Shown here: in pieces, positions 15,501 to 21,720 of the stretch
Layout: every line of letters begins with the position of its first letter
Numbering within the stretch: position 1 is the first letter of the stretch
Assembly (NCBI GenBank): GCA_016869215.1
Contig: VGEP01000043.1
Coordinates: 1-35,985, forward strand
Reading direction: 5' to 3'
Source of the DNA: Alphaproteobacteria bacterium
GTDB lineage: Bacteria; Pseudomonadota; Alphaproteobacteria; Rhizobiales; Xanthobacteraceae
Length of the DNA stretch: 35,985 nt
Translations under genes and position numbers: made by a program
The notes under the pieces: generated by a model
Database searches by the model: none
The model's input: the letters and a program-made list of their open reading frames with translations, nothing else
What the model was told of the DNA's origin: nothing

Positions 15501-16165
15501 ATCCGGACAGCGTCACGGGCTACACCTGCGACTGCGCCGACCCGCTTCGCATGGAGAACGATGTTTGCGTGCGGGAGAAGACCGCGCACGAGCGCGCCGA
15601 CGCGGCGCACGGGGCGTGCAAGAGCAGTTTCGGCCAGGCCGCCTATGCCCAGCCGAAGGATTCGACCTACAAGGAATACGGCTGCCTGTGCGGGAAGGGC
15701 CATGCGTGGAACGCCAACCAGACGCAGTGCGTCGAGCAGACGCAGGAGCAGGTGATCGCGGACGCCAACCATCGCTGCCAGGTCGCCAACAAGAACAAGC
15801 GGGCGCGCGCGGTGAAGTATCAGGGCAACGAACAATGGTCCTGCGTCATCGACCGGACGCGCGCTGAGGTGATGGCGGATGCGCACAAGTCCTGCCAGCA
15901 GGCCAACGGCGGCGATCGCCGGGTTCGCGCCGGCAAGCAACTCGCAAACGGGCAATGGAGCTGCTACATCCCCGGTCCGCGGCGCGCCGCGACCCAGCAT
16001 CAGCAGAGCCAGCCGAACTATGACGCCGCGGCGTCGGCGGCGGCCGCAGCCGCAATCATTCAAGGGCTCGGCACGCTCATGCGGCACCAGAATACGCGGC
16101 CGCCCGCGCGTTCAGGCCACTCGCACTCGTCGTGCCGGCTCAATCCGCGGGCGCCGAACTGTTGA
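12593..16165 (+). CDS. Very large modular exported protein: coiled coil, collagen-like linker, cysteine-rich C-terminal repeats
   Basis: The 1190-residue product begins at ATG 12593, seven bases after agggagga. After a 24-residue basic leader, a hydrophobic core ends in LSAC (Cys39), a lipobox, and then PPAQAQ, which could also serve signal peptidase I. Residues 45-630 are mostly helical, with heptad-like stretches. Residues 635-705 are Pro/Gly/Thr-rich with collagen-like GPT, GPV and GPTT units. Residues 780-930 are again helical. Residues 950-1115 hold four related modules of about 45 residues, each with paired cysteines and an (A)H/NxxC...QWSC-type ending; the last two are closest to each other. 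An Ala/Gln/His-rich tail follows. I do not recognise the whole protein. A surface or periplasmic structural role, working with the PDZ/Sel1 protein upstream, is inferred. Codons in the part encoded by about 13480-14480 are AT-richer than the flanks. Confidence 0.8.
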   Translation: MTRPIAEPRSAKSCLCIDATPVRRLLGGLFIMLAALSACPPAQAQYEGLADALDIMSAYRNVHPRAAAAYDELLSRVPPEVRTQVQTADWAAGQARMTPRQLEDAATDNNIRFVRTADGLAAIPAQKLRNAISGLTDFAIDQNEVGEILARAKERFPAAREGVVGQLIGALESARSGRVARFAAAPVVKRLISSLVSNQIDADSESIRDQVLSDAAKAQREAVQQAAEMKQRVQELADRVASASGAAPGGSSPPPAASAATPANDPALIARFDNAFGELDAARARFDQRIAQDQEVCTRTADLLKADNVLGIQGRIDAIQRSVDETIASMLPDSTGVQPLFDTLASTIATLDRIVGQATGAADQVCASSRVANPDLGIVTGGALRVRNLGVLAGQVADDAQAAAGRLERRLNIAQSMQSIPSDEEIRNRFLDRINSHREFCANVRSELSRLRRGGFDPVSYMDGMYGPQGAILGALLEADGGGLTRSLTARYSARLDGHEARVKAIASRIDFSVCKSNGDRTDALCSDDPVILLMRKLADVRKQVIATRDSQADRLSNQKHRIGLILVRLVAAEARASQCLAEADPSVGACIQRQNYEAPDSGDGASQRRPSSLGAAIEACTRGIRGPLPPSPGGEIVLLPPVTPPPVTVTPPPPLPGPLPGPTTGPTGPVGPTGPTTGPTTGPAPAPTAPTTGPSPGASPGQPQDKTKTAAECDPTKVPPPKPDVSPGFVPVPYKGATAWTGATNPDCPPYGPPARGVDDGLAKTDTKPPAGAAAQACGAAEAAIKRGQEHYREGRVTSYRVSLANAERELERLNSPKACAAQREQIGKGAGQATLLEQVINSVDKALATCEENQLRKLSGLLSKTKHPHVAQLRARVDRMAGVAGDVDRADLARAAGKSADAATLYRQASEKLGADRDRCPNLVRRVRDGEQRVRVTSLHYTPEVTPHARATSDCKGRYGTHGMAVPNPDSVTGYTCDCADPLRMENDVCVREKTAHERADAAHGACKSSFGQAAYAQPKDSTYKEYGCLCGKGHAWNANQTQCVEQTQEQVIADANHRCQVANKNKRARAVKYQGNEQWSCVIDRTRAEVMADAHKSCQQANGGDRRVRAGKQLANGQWSCYIPGPRRAATQHQQSQPNYDAAASAAAAAAIIQGLGTLMRHQNTRPPARSGHSHSSCRLNPRAPNC
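14522..14705 (+). repeat. Collagen-like Gly-Pro-Thr coding repeat
   Basis: Within the 1190-aa gene this segment encodes a proline stretch (PPPVTVTPPPPLPGP) followed by tandem GPTT, GPT and GPV units. The DNA repeats short ccgacc/accggg elements and would be prone to slippage. It separates the N-terminal coiled-coil part from the C-terminal modules and is probably an extended, flexible spacer. Confidence 0.7.
15450..15970 (+). repeat. Four diverged cysteine-rich modules in the 1190-aa protein
   Basis: The segment encodes four successive units: one around SDCKGRYGTHGMAVPN, one around GACKSSFGQAAYAQP, one around HRCQVANKNKRARA and one around KSCQQANGGDRRVRAG. Each has a Cys near its start and one or more Cys near its end, and units are joined by an (R/Q)(A/E)...A(D/H)A helix. 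Units 3 and 4 share the ending NxQWSC. This is internal duplication at protein level, diverged at DNA level. Confidence 0.65.
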
Positions 16166-16173
16166 TGCAAACC

Positions 16174-16185
16174 CCCGCCGGCGGG
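16174..16185. repeat. CCCGCCGGCGGG palindrome between convergent genes
   Basis: This perfect 12-bp palindrome sits in the 38-bp gap between the 3' ends of the 1190-aa gene and the MaoC gene. It could act as a weak two-way terminator, but it has no loop and no T-run. Confidence 0.3.
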
Positions 16186-16203
16186 ACCTAAGCGTCTGCG
16201 GCG

Positions 16204-16701
16204 CTACTTCTTCGGCCGCATCACGATAAAGGCCTGCCGTTTGCACTCCGCGACGAGCTTGTTGTCCTGGTTGTAGCAGCGGTGGTGGAACTCGACGATC
16301 CCCGCGCCCGGACGCGACTTCGACTCGCGCTTGCCGATCACCTCGGTCGTCGCGCGCAAGGTGTCGTTTTCGAACACCGGATGGCCGAACTTCACCTCCT
16401 GCATGCCGAGGTTGGCGATGGTGGTGCCGACCGTCATGTCGGAGACCTGCATGCCGATCATCAGGCCGAGCGTGAACAGCGAGTTCATCAGCGGCTGGCC
16501 CCATTCCGTCTCGGTCTCGCAGAAGTGCCGGTCAATGTGCAGCGGCTGCGGGTTCAGCGTCATGTTGGAGAACAGCATGTTGTCCATCTGCGTCACCGTG
16601 CGCCGGTAGCGGTGCTCGGTGAGCGAGCCGACGACGAAGTCCTCGAAATAGAGCCCGCCACGCGGGTGGCGTTGCGCGGTGTCCATGCTCGTCTGTGCCA
16701 T
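16204..16701 (-). CDS. MaoC-like (hot-dog) acyl-CoA dehydratase, FkbR2-like subgroup
   Basis: The 165-residue product begins at ATG 16701, which has cgaggacc upstream on the minus strand; an earlier in-frame ATG at 16746 lacks one. The hot-dog dehydratase signature is TQMDNMLFSNMTLNPQPLHID (residues 37-57; Asp40, Asn50, His55, Asp57), with a later VKFGHPVFENDTL. This spacing resembles FkbR2-like MaoC proteins, whose relatives hydrate or dehydrate branched enoyl-CoAs such as mesaconyl-CoA. The substrate cannot be read here. It is divergent from the transglycosylase gene and shares its upstream region, including a CtrA-like box. Confidence 0.88.
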   Translation of the reverse strand: MAQTSMDTAQRHPRGGLYFEDFVVGSLTEHRYRRTVTQMDNMLFSNMTLNPQPLHIDRHFCETETEWGQPLMNSLFTLGLMIGMQVSDMTVGTTIANLGMQEVKFGHPVFENDTLRATTEVIGKRESKSRPGAGIVEFHHRCYNQDNKLVAECKRQAFIVMRPKK

Positions 16702-16727
16702 CGTTTCGGTCCTCGTCCCGATTGTCG

Positions 16728-16742
16728 TTAAGGTTCCGTTTA
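16728..16742. promoter_or_regulatory. CtrA-like box TTAA-N7-TTTA between maoC-like and SLT genes
   Basis: TTAA (16728-16731), seven bases, then TTTA (16739-16742), continuing into CCAT. This is one mismatch from the CtrA consensus TTAA-N7-TTAA. It lies 58 bases upstream of the transglycosylase start and 26 bases upstream of the MaoC start. A further GTTAAC follows at 16751. Binding is inferred. Confidence 0.45.
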
Positions 16743-16799
16743 CCATAGTCGTTAACTACTGGCCCGGCCGGGTCGGCGTCCGCCCCGGATGGGGTCCCG

Positions 16800-17756
16800 A
16801 TGAACGTCAATCCGAACGGCCCGCTGGCGAACGTGACCGGCGCCATCCGCCGCGCGGCGCAGATGACCGGGGCCGACTTTCAATACCTGCTCGCCACCGC
16901 CCAGGTCGAATCCAACCTCGATCCCAAGGCGAGGGGCGCGACCTCGTCGGCACGCGGCCTGTTCCAGTTCATCGAGCAGACCTGGCTTGCCACGTTGAAG
17001 GAAGAGGGACCGGGCCTGGGCTATGGCCCCTATGCCGACGCCATCGTGCGCCGGCCGACGGGCGAATACGCGCTGATCGACCCGCGGCACCACAAGGCCG
17101 TGATGGATCTGCGCTCCGATCCCGCGGCCAATGCGGCAATGGCGGGCGCCTTCACGCGTGCCAATGCGTCCAAGCTCGCCGCGAGTCTCGGGCGTCGGCC
17201 GACCGATGGCGAGCTCTACATCGCGCATTTCCTGGGTGCCGTCGGCGCGGGCAAGCTCATCGAGCTTGCCGCGGCCGTGCCGCAGGCCCGCGCTGCCGAC
17301 ACTTTCCCCGGTGCCGCGCGCGCCAATCCGACCATTTTCTACGACCGGGACCGCCGGGTGCGCGGTGCGGGCGAAGTCTACGGGCTTCTGGTCAATCGCT
17401 ATCAGGCCGCCCGTGCCGGAACGCAGTCCGCGCCAAACGCGGTGGCCGTCGCAGTCCGCGATGCGAAGGCTATTCCGTCCGATCCGGCGCAGGTCGCGGC
17501 TGCCTACGCCGCGGTGCAGCCCCCGGCGGCGCCAGCCGACGCCGGTCCGGTGTTCCATGGCCTGTTCCGGAGCAACGGCGCGCAGGAGCCCGTCGCCCCG
17601 GTGGTGAGCGCACTCTGGGGATCGCGCAAGCCGCAGCCCCTGTCGGAGGGCGCGACGGCGGCCCCGCAACCGGCGCCACCGCCGGTCGGCGGCGCGCACG
17701 ATCTGTTCCAGGACCGCCTGCCCGACGCGCGTGCGCTGTTTCGCGGCCGCGTCTGA
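16800..17756 (+). CDS. Lytic transglycosylase (SLT domain) without a signal peptide
   Basis: The 318-residue protein carries an SLT (GH23-like) domain at its very N-terminus. LLATAQVESNLDP contains the catalytic Glu37, followed by SARGLFQFIEQTW and GYGPYADAI, and later YIAHFLGAVGAGKLI. These enzymes cleave the MurNAc-GlcNAc bond of peptidoglycan. There is no hydrophobic leader before the domain, so export must use another route (for example the flagellar export apparatus) or an unrecognised signal. The C-terminal 120 residues are Pro/Ala-rich and disordered. The gene lies beside DUF2336, Hpt and receiver genes and has a CtrA-like box upstream. A role in opening the wall for a polar or flagellar structure is an inference. 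Confidence 0.88.
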   Translation: MNVNPNGPLANVTGAIRRAAQMTGADFQYLLATAQVESNLDPKARGATSSARGLFQFIEQTWLATLKEEGPGLGYGPYADAIVRRPTGEYALIDPRHHKAVMDLRSDPAANAAMAGAFTRANASKLAASLGRRPTDGELYIAHFLGAVGAGKLIELAAAVPQARAADTFPGAARANPTIFYDRDRRVRGAGEVYGLLVNRYQAARAGTQSAPNAVAVAVRDAKAIPSDPAQVAAAYAAVQPPAAPADAGPVFHGLFRSNGAQEPVAPVVSALWGSRKPQPLSEGATAAPQPAPPPVGGAHDLFQDRLPDARALFRGRV

Positions 17757-17762
17757 CCGGCC

Positions 17763-17777
17763 TTAAGCATTCGTCAA
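17763..17777 (+). promoter_or_regulatory. CtrA-like box TTAA-N7-TCAA upstream of the DUF2336 gene
   Basis: TTAA at 17763-17766 and TCAA at 17774-17777 are spaced seven bases apart, one mismatch from TTAA-N7-TTAA. The surrounding 60 bases are AT-richer than the coding DNA. The DUF2336 start lies 117 bases downstream. Confidence 0.4.
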
Positions 17778-17894
17778 TCTTTCTGAACGCTTATGCTGAA
17801 CGGTTTCTTAATCGGCGGCCGATAGGCTTCTTGTGCCGGCTTCGTCGGCCGGCCCCACGGCAGCCACCCGCAGCGGATTGCGTTGGCCCAACAC

Positions 17895-19076
17895 ATGATC
17901 GTCCGTCAGTTTCTGCAATGGCTGCGTACCGCGCCCGCCGGCGACCGCGCCGAGGCGACCAGCGCGCTGGCGCGCGCCTACCTGCACTCCGACCTGACCC
18001 GCGACGACAAGGCGGCGGCCGTCGGCGCCATGATCATGCTGCTCGACGATCCGTCGCCGCTGGTGCGGCGCGCGCTCGCCGAAGTCTTTGCCGGAAACGA
18101 AAATGCGCCGCCCGCGGTGGTGCATTCGCTTGCGAGCGATCAGCCGGAGGTCGCGGCGCCGGTGCTCGCGCGTTCGCCGCTGCTGCTCGACGCCGATCTC
18201 GTCGAGCAGGTCGCGACCGGAGAGGCGGCGCGGCAAGCGGCGGTGGCGATGCGGCCGTATCTGCCATGCTCGGTGTCCGCCGCGATTGCGGAGGTCGGTT
18301 GCGCCGAGGCCTGCCTGGTCCTGCTCGAAAATCGCGGCGCCGAGATCGTGCCGTTTTCGCTCGACCGGATCGTGGATCGCCACGGCCACCTCGCCGCGAT
18401 CCGCGATTCGCTGCTTGAGCGCGACGATCTGCCGGCGCCGACACGGCAGGCGCTGGTCGTCAAATTGTCGCAGACGCTCGCGGATTTTGTCACGGCGCGG
18501 CAATGGCTCGCCGAGGACCGCGCGCGCCGGATCGCCAAGGAGGCTTGCGAAAAGGCGACCGTCGCGCTGGCCGCCGATTCGCCGGACGGCGACGTCCGGC
18601 CGTTGATCCGGCATCTGCGCGCAAGCGGGCAGCTCAACGCGGGCCTGCTGTTGCGTGCATTGCTGTCCGGCAACGTCGGGATGTTCGAGGAGGCGCTGGC
18701 CGAACTCGCCGACATGCCGCTGCAGCGCGTGTCGGGGATTGTGCACGGCCGCGGAGCGGGCTTCCGCGCGCTCTACGACAAGGCCGGACTTCCGGCGTCG
18801 ACCTTGCCTGCGTTCCGTGAGGCGCTCGAAGCCATGCGCGAGGAGGGCTTCATCGCGGAGCCGGGCGGCGCGAGCCGGCTCAAGCGGCGAATCATCGAGC
18901 GGGTGCTGACGCGCTGCGAGGGCGCGGCGATCGGCGAAGTCGAGCCGGTGCTGACCTTGCTGCGCCGTTATGCGGCGGAAGCGGCCCGCGAAGAGGCGAG
19001 GTTGTTCTGCGACGAGCTGGTGGCGGAGGATCGCTTCGGTTTCGTCGAAGACGACTGGCGTCTCGACGCCGCCTGA
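17895..19076 (+). CDS. DUF2336 domain-containing protein
   Basis: The protein has 393 residues if it starts at ATG 17895; a TTG at 17883 would add four. The N-terminal MIVRQFLQWLRTAP, SALARAYLHSDL and LLDDPSPLVRRALAEVFA segments match the alphaproteobacterial DUF2336 family. They form HEAT-like helical repeats that continue through about residue 200. There is no signal peptide or membrane segment, so it is cytosolic. The function of the family is not established; members often occur near signalling and motility genes, and the adjacent Hpt and receiver genes fit that. It converges with the Hpt gene and ends 28 bp from it. Confidence 0.85.
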   Translation: MIVRQFLQWLRTAPAGDRAEATSALARAYLHSDLTRDDKAAAVGAMIMLLDDPSPLVRRALAEVFAGNENAPPAVVHSLASDQPEVAAPVLARSPLLLDADLVEQVATGEAARQAAVAMRPYLPCSVSAAIAEVGCAEACLVLLENRGAEIVPFSLDRIVDRHGHLAAIRDSLLERDDLPAPTRQALVVKLSQTLADFVTARQWLAEDRARRIAKEACEKATVALAADSPDGDVRPLIRHLRASGQLNAGLLLRALLSGNVGMFEEALAELADMPLQRVSGIVHGRGAGFRALYDKAGLPASTLPAFREALEAMREEGFIAEPGGASRLKRRIIERVLTRCEGAAIGEVEPVLTLLRRYAAEAAREEARLFCDELVAEDRFGFVEDDWRLDAA

Positions 19077-19104
19077 CGCACCGATTTCCAATCGCGCCTG
19101 TGCG

Positions 19105-19665
19105 CTATTGCCCGGCGATGGTTTTCAGGACCTCCGGCCGGTGCTGGTTCTCTGCCATCAGGAACTCGTCCGTCACCTGCTTGAGCTTGCCCGCCAGCGC
19201 CGACGCGATCGCGCCGATGTCGCCGCGCGCGTGCTCGCGCACGATGGCGCGCACCGCATCGACGTGCTGGTCGACGATCGCAACCGGAATTTTGCCGATG
19301 TCGGGTGCATGCTCCAGAAGCCGGCACAGGCTGTCGGCCGCTGGCCGCACCTCGGGATAGCCGAACGTCGTCGATTCGCCCTTGATATCGTGCGCGGCGA
19401 GAAACAATTCCTGCCGCGTCTCCGCGGTCAGGCCGATTTCCCGGACTTTGCGCCGCGCGGCGTCCAGCCGGCCGCATTCGTCGAGCATCCAGCTTGGAAA
19501 TTCAGCCGCCATCTGCGCGAGGGCCTGCTCGGCGCGGGCGACCGGATCGTCATCGTTGCGGCCAGACATCCGGATCGAACGCCGCAGCCTGCTGGTGTCC
19601 GGCGTGATCACTTCGTGATCGCTAAAGGCGGCAACGTCGGCTTTGGGCGGATTGAATCGCTGCAT
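19105..19665 (-). CDS. Hpt-domain histidine phosphotransfer protein
   Basis: The 186-residue product contains a four-helix HPt domain (about residues 50-170) with the phospho-acceptor motif LAAHDIKGEST (His92), matching H-x-x-K-G of the family. It has no kinase or receiver domain and is therefore a relay protein moving phosphate between receivers or from a hybrid kinase. The first 45 residues are basic and probably flexible. It begins 18 bases after the response regulator stop on the same strand, so the two likely form an operon and are natural partners. Confidence 0.88.
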   Translation of the reverse strand: MQRFNPPKADVAAFSDHEVITPDTSRLRRSIRMSGRNDDDPVARAEQALAQMAAEFPSWMLDECGRLDAARRKVREIGLTAETRQELFLAAHDIKGESTTFGYPEVRPAADSLCRLLEHAPDIGKIPVAIVDQHVDAVRAIVREHARGDIGAIASALAGKLKQVTDEFLMAENQHRPEVLKTIAGQ

Positions 19666-19683
19666 GTTCGGATCGGAGACCGG

Positions 19684-20229
19684 TCAGGAGGAAAGTTTTT
19701 GCGGTTCGATCAGCGCCGGCTGACCGATGACTTCGGCCTGACCGCCCTTGCGCCGCTCGGCCCCGGTGTAGCCGGTGGACGAACTGCGGCGGCGGTCCGG
19801 GCCGAAGAAGGATTTCGTCTTGATGAACGGCCGTGGATTGAGCACCACGCTTGCGACGCGGTAATAGAGCGCCTTGGCGGAGATCGGCTTGGCCAGGAAC
19901 TCGGTGACGCCGGCGTCGCGCGCGGAGGTCACGCGGCCCATTTCGGTATGCCCTGTCAGCATGATGATCGGCGCAAAGGGATTGGCCGCGGTATTGGCCT
20001 GCCGGATCATCTGAGTCAGTTCGAGGCCGTCGAAGACCGGCATGGCCCAGTCCGTCACCACGATGTCGGGAAGGTAGTGGTTGAAGGTGTCGAGCGCGGA
20101 GGCGCCGTCCTCGACCTCGTAGATTTCGCGCGCGCCGAATCCCTGCAGCAGGGCGCGCACGATCTTGCGCATGTGTACGTTGTCGTCGATCGCGAGAAAA
20201 CGCAGCCGCTGGAAGTCGATGCGGACCAT
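19684..20229 (-). CDS. CheY-like response regulator with basic C-terminal extension
   Basis: The 181-residue protein starts at ATG 20229 (cgaggcac upstream); an ATG 33 bases earlier is less likely. The receiver domain (1-125) is complete: Asp15/Asp16 in LAIDDN, phospho-acceptor Asp60 in VVTDWAMP, Thr92 in MLTGH, and Lys114 in FLAKPIS. There is no DNA-binding output domain. The C-terminal 50 residues contain GPDRRR and GAERRKG, an arginine motif common in alphaproteobacterial single-domain regulators. It probably works by protein-protein contact. The Hpt gene follows in the same operon. Confidence 0.92.
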   Translation of the reverse strand: MVRIDFQRLRFLAIDDNVHMRKIVRALLQGFGAREIYEVEDGASALDTFNHYLPDIVVTDWAMPVFDGLELTQMIRQANTAANPFAPIIMLTGHTEMGRVTSARDAGVTEFLAKPISAKALYYRVASVVLNPRPFIKTKSFFGPDRRRSSSTGYTGAERRKGGQAEVIGQPALIEPQKLSS

Positions 20230-20274
20230 AGTGCCTCGAATGGCCGGGCGTACGGCGAACATAAAGGCCCGCCG

Positions 20275-20289
20275 TTAACGTTTAGTTTA
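20275..20289 (-). promoter_or_regulatory. CtrA-like box upstream of the response regulator
   Basis: Read on the minus strand it is TAAA-N7-TTAA followed by C, one mismatch from TTAA-N7-TTAA(C). It ends 46 bases upstream of the response regulator start. It is the third such box within 3.6 kb. Confidence 0.4.
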
Positions 20290-20303
20290 GCATACCTGCC
20301 CAC

Positions 20304-20320
20304 CGCAGCCGCAGGCTGCG
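20304..20320. repeat. CGCAGCC/GGCTGCG hairpin in the metE-like upstream region
   Basis: A perfect 7-bp stem with a three-base loop lies between the response regulator promoter and the MetE-like gene. It could be a regulatory stem in the leader of the latter, 127 bases before its start. Confidence 0.3.
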
Positions 20321-20447
20321 ACCCATTGCCCACCGGGGAAATTCCGCATCGGCGGCCGGCCACGCCGCGTTTGCAAGCCTGCCTTTAGCTGGTAACGAAT
20401 TCCGCGACCGCGGCCGCGCCCAGCGGGGAAAGAGGAACGCAAAAGCC

Positions 20448-21695
20448 ATGCATCGCAGCACCGACCGCATTCTCACCACTCACGTTGGCAGCCTGATCCG
20501 GCCGGATTCCATCCGGCAGTTCCTGCGGGCCAAGCAGAAGGGCGAAGGCTACGACGCCGCGGCCCATGCCCGCTGCCTGACCGAGGAAGTAGCCAAGGTG
20601 GTGCGCCGGCAGGCGGAAGCCGGAGTCGACGTGGTCAGCGATGGCGAATTTGGAAAGGGCATTTCCTGGTCGCAATACGTGATCGAGCGCATGAGCGGCT
20701 TCGAGCGGCGGCCGTTCACCGCCTCGGGCAACCCGTTCACGCGCGGCGCGGACCGCGCGCGTTTCGCCGAGTTCTACAAGGAGCTCGACGCCCGCGATCA
20801 CGTGCAGATTACGACCGAGTCGGTGGTGGTCGGACGGATCAAGTACACCGGGCAGGCTGCGCTTCAGCGCGACATCGACAACTTCAAGGCTGCCTTGAAG
20901 AAGTCGAAGGCGGTCGAAGGGTTCATGCCGGTCGCTGCGCCCGCCTCGGTGATTCCCGATCGCAAGAACGAATACTACAAGAACGAAGACGACCTGATGG
21001 ACGACATCGGGGCGGCGATGCAGGACGAATACAAGCAGATCGTCGACAACGGCTTCCTGGTGCAGCTCGACGATGCGCGTGCGGCCGTCACCTACGACCG
21101 GATGGTGCCGCCTGCCACCATGAAGGACTATCGCAAGTGGTTCGCCAAGCAGATGGCGGTGACCAACCGCGCCATCGAGGGCATTCCGCGCGAGAAGATC
21201 CGCTACCACGTCTGCTGGGGAAGCTGGCCCGGCCCGCACACCACCGACGTGCCGATGCGTGCCATCGTCGATCTGATCCTCACGGTGCGCGCCGGCGCAT
21301 TCGTGCTGGAGATGGCCAATCCGCGCCACGAGCACGAATGGCAGGTCTGGAAGGACGTGAAGCTGCCGAAGGGCGCGGTGCTTATTCCGGGCGTCATCAG
21401 CCACGTCAGCAACGTGGTCGAGCATCCGGAGCTGATTTGCGAACGGATCGTGCGGCTGGCCAAGCTCGTCGGCCGCGAGAACGTGATCGCCGGCAGCGAC
21501 TGCGGCTTCGCGCAGCAGCCAACGCATCAACGCGTCCATCCGACCATTCAGTGGGCCAAGCTCGAGGCGCTCGCCGAAGGCGCGCGGCTGGCGACCAAGG
21601 TGCTGTGGGGAAGGAGTGCGAAGAAGCCGCAAGCGGCGAAGAAAGCGGCGCCAAAGCGGCGCACCGCGAAGGTCCGGCGCAAGCGCGCGGCCTGA
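20448..21695 (+). CDS. Cobalamin-independent methionine synthase II family protein (MetE-like)
   Basis: The 415-residue product has the fold signatures of the C-terminal MetE / epoxyalkane:CoM transferase group: ILTTHVGSLIRP at the N-terminus, DVVSDGEFGK near residue 63, the zinc-site motif YHVCWGSWPGP (about 254-264), EMANPRHEHEW and AGSDCGF near 346. These enzymes use zinc to activate a thiol for alkyl transfer. Full-length MetE has about 750 residues and a second N-terminal domain that is absent here, so true methionine synthesis is uncertain. The last 25 residues are a Lys/Arg/Ala tail with AKKAAPKRR. The start has gaaagagg upstream. Confidence 0.85.
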   Translation: MHRSTDRILTTHVGSLIRPDSIRQFLRAKQKGEGYDAAAHARCLTEEVAKVVRRQAEAGVDVVSDGEFGKGISWSQYVIERMSGFERRPFTASGNPFTRGADRARFAEFYKELDARDHVQITTESVVVGRIKYTGQAALQRDIDNFKAALKKSKAVEGFMPVAAPASVIPDRKNEYYKNEDDLMDDIGAAMQDEYKQIVDNGFLVQLDDARAAVTYDRMVPPATMKDYRKWFAKQMAVTNRAIEGIPREKIRYHVCWGSWPGPHTTDVPMRAIVDLILTVRAGAFVLEMANPRHEHEWQVWKDVKLPKGAVLIPGVISHVSNVVEHPELICERIVRLAKLVGRENVIAGSDCGFAQQPTHQRVHPTIQWAKLEALAEGARLATKVLWGRSAKKPQAAKKAAPKRRTAKVRRKRAA

Positions 21696-21720
21696 TCGCG
21701 GCTTCGACAGGGACGCTTCG

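Noticed and set aside
13883-16087. 734-codon open frame opposite the 1190-aa gene
   Set aside because: It mirrors the repeated codons of the real gene; no signal peptide, start site or motif, and low-complexity Arg/Gly composition.
10878-16165. Toxin or secretion-effector system
   Set aside because: Sel1, PDZ and Cys modules alone do not indicate a toxin; no nuclease, pore or immunity gene is seen.
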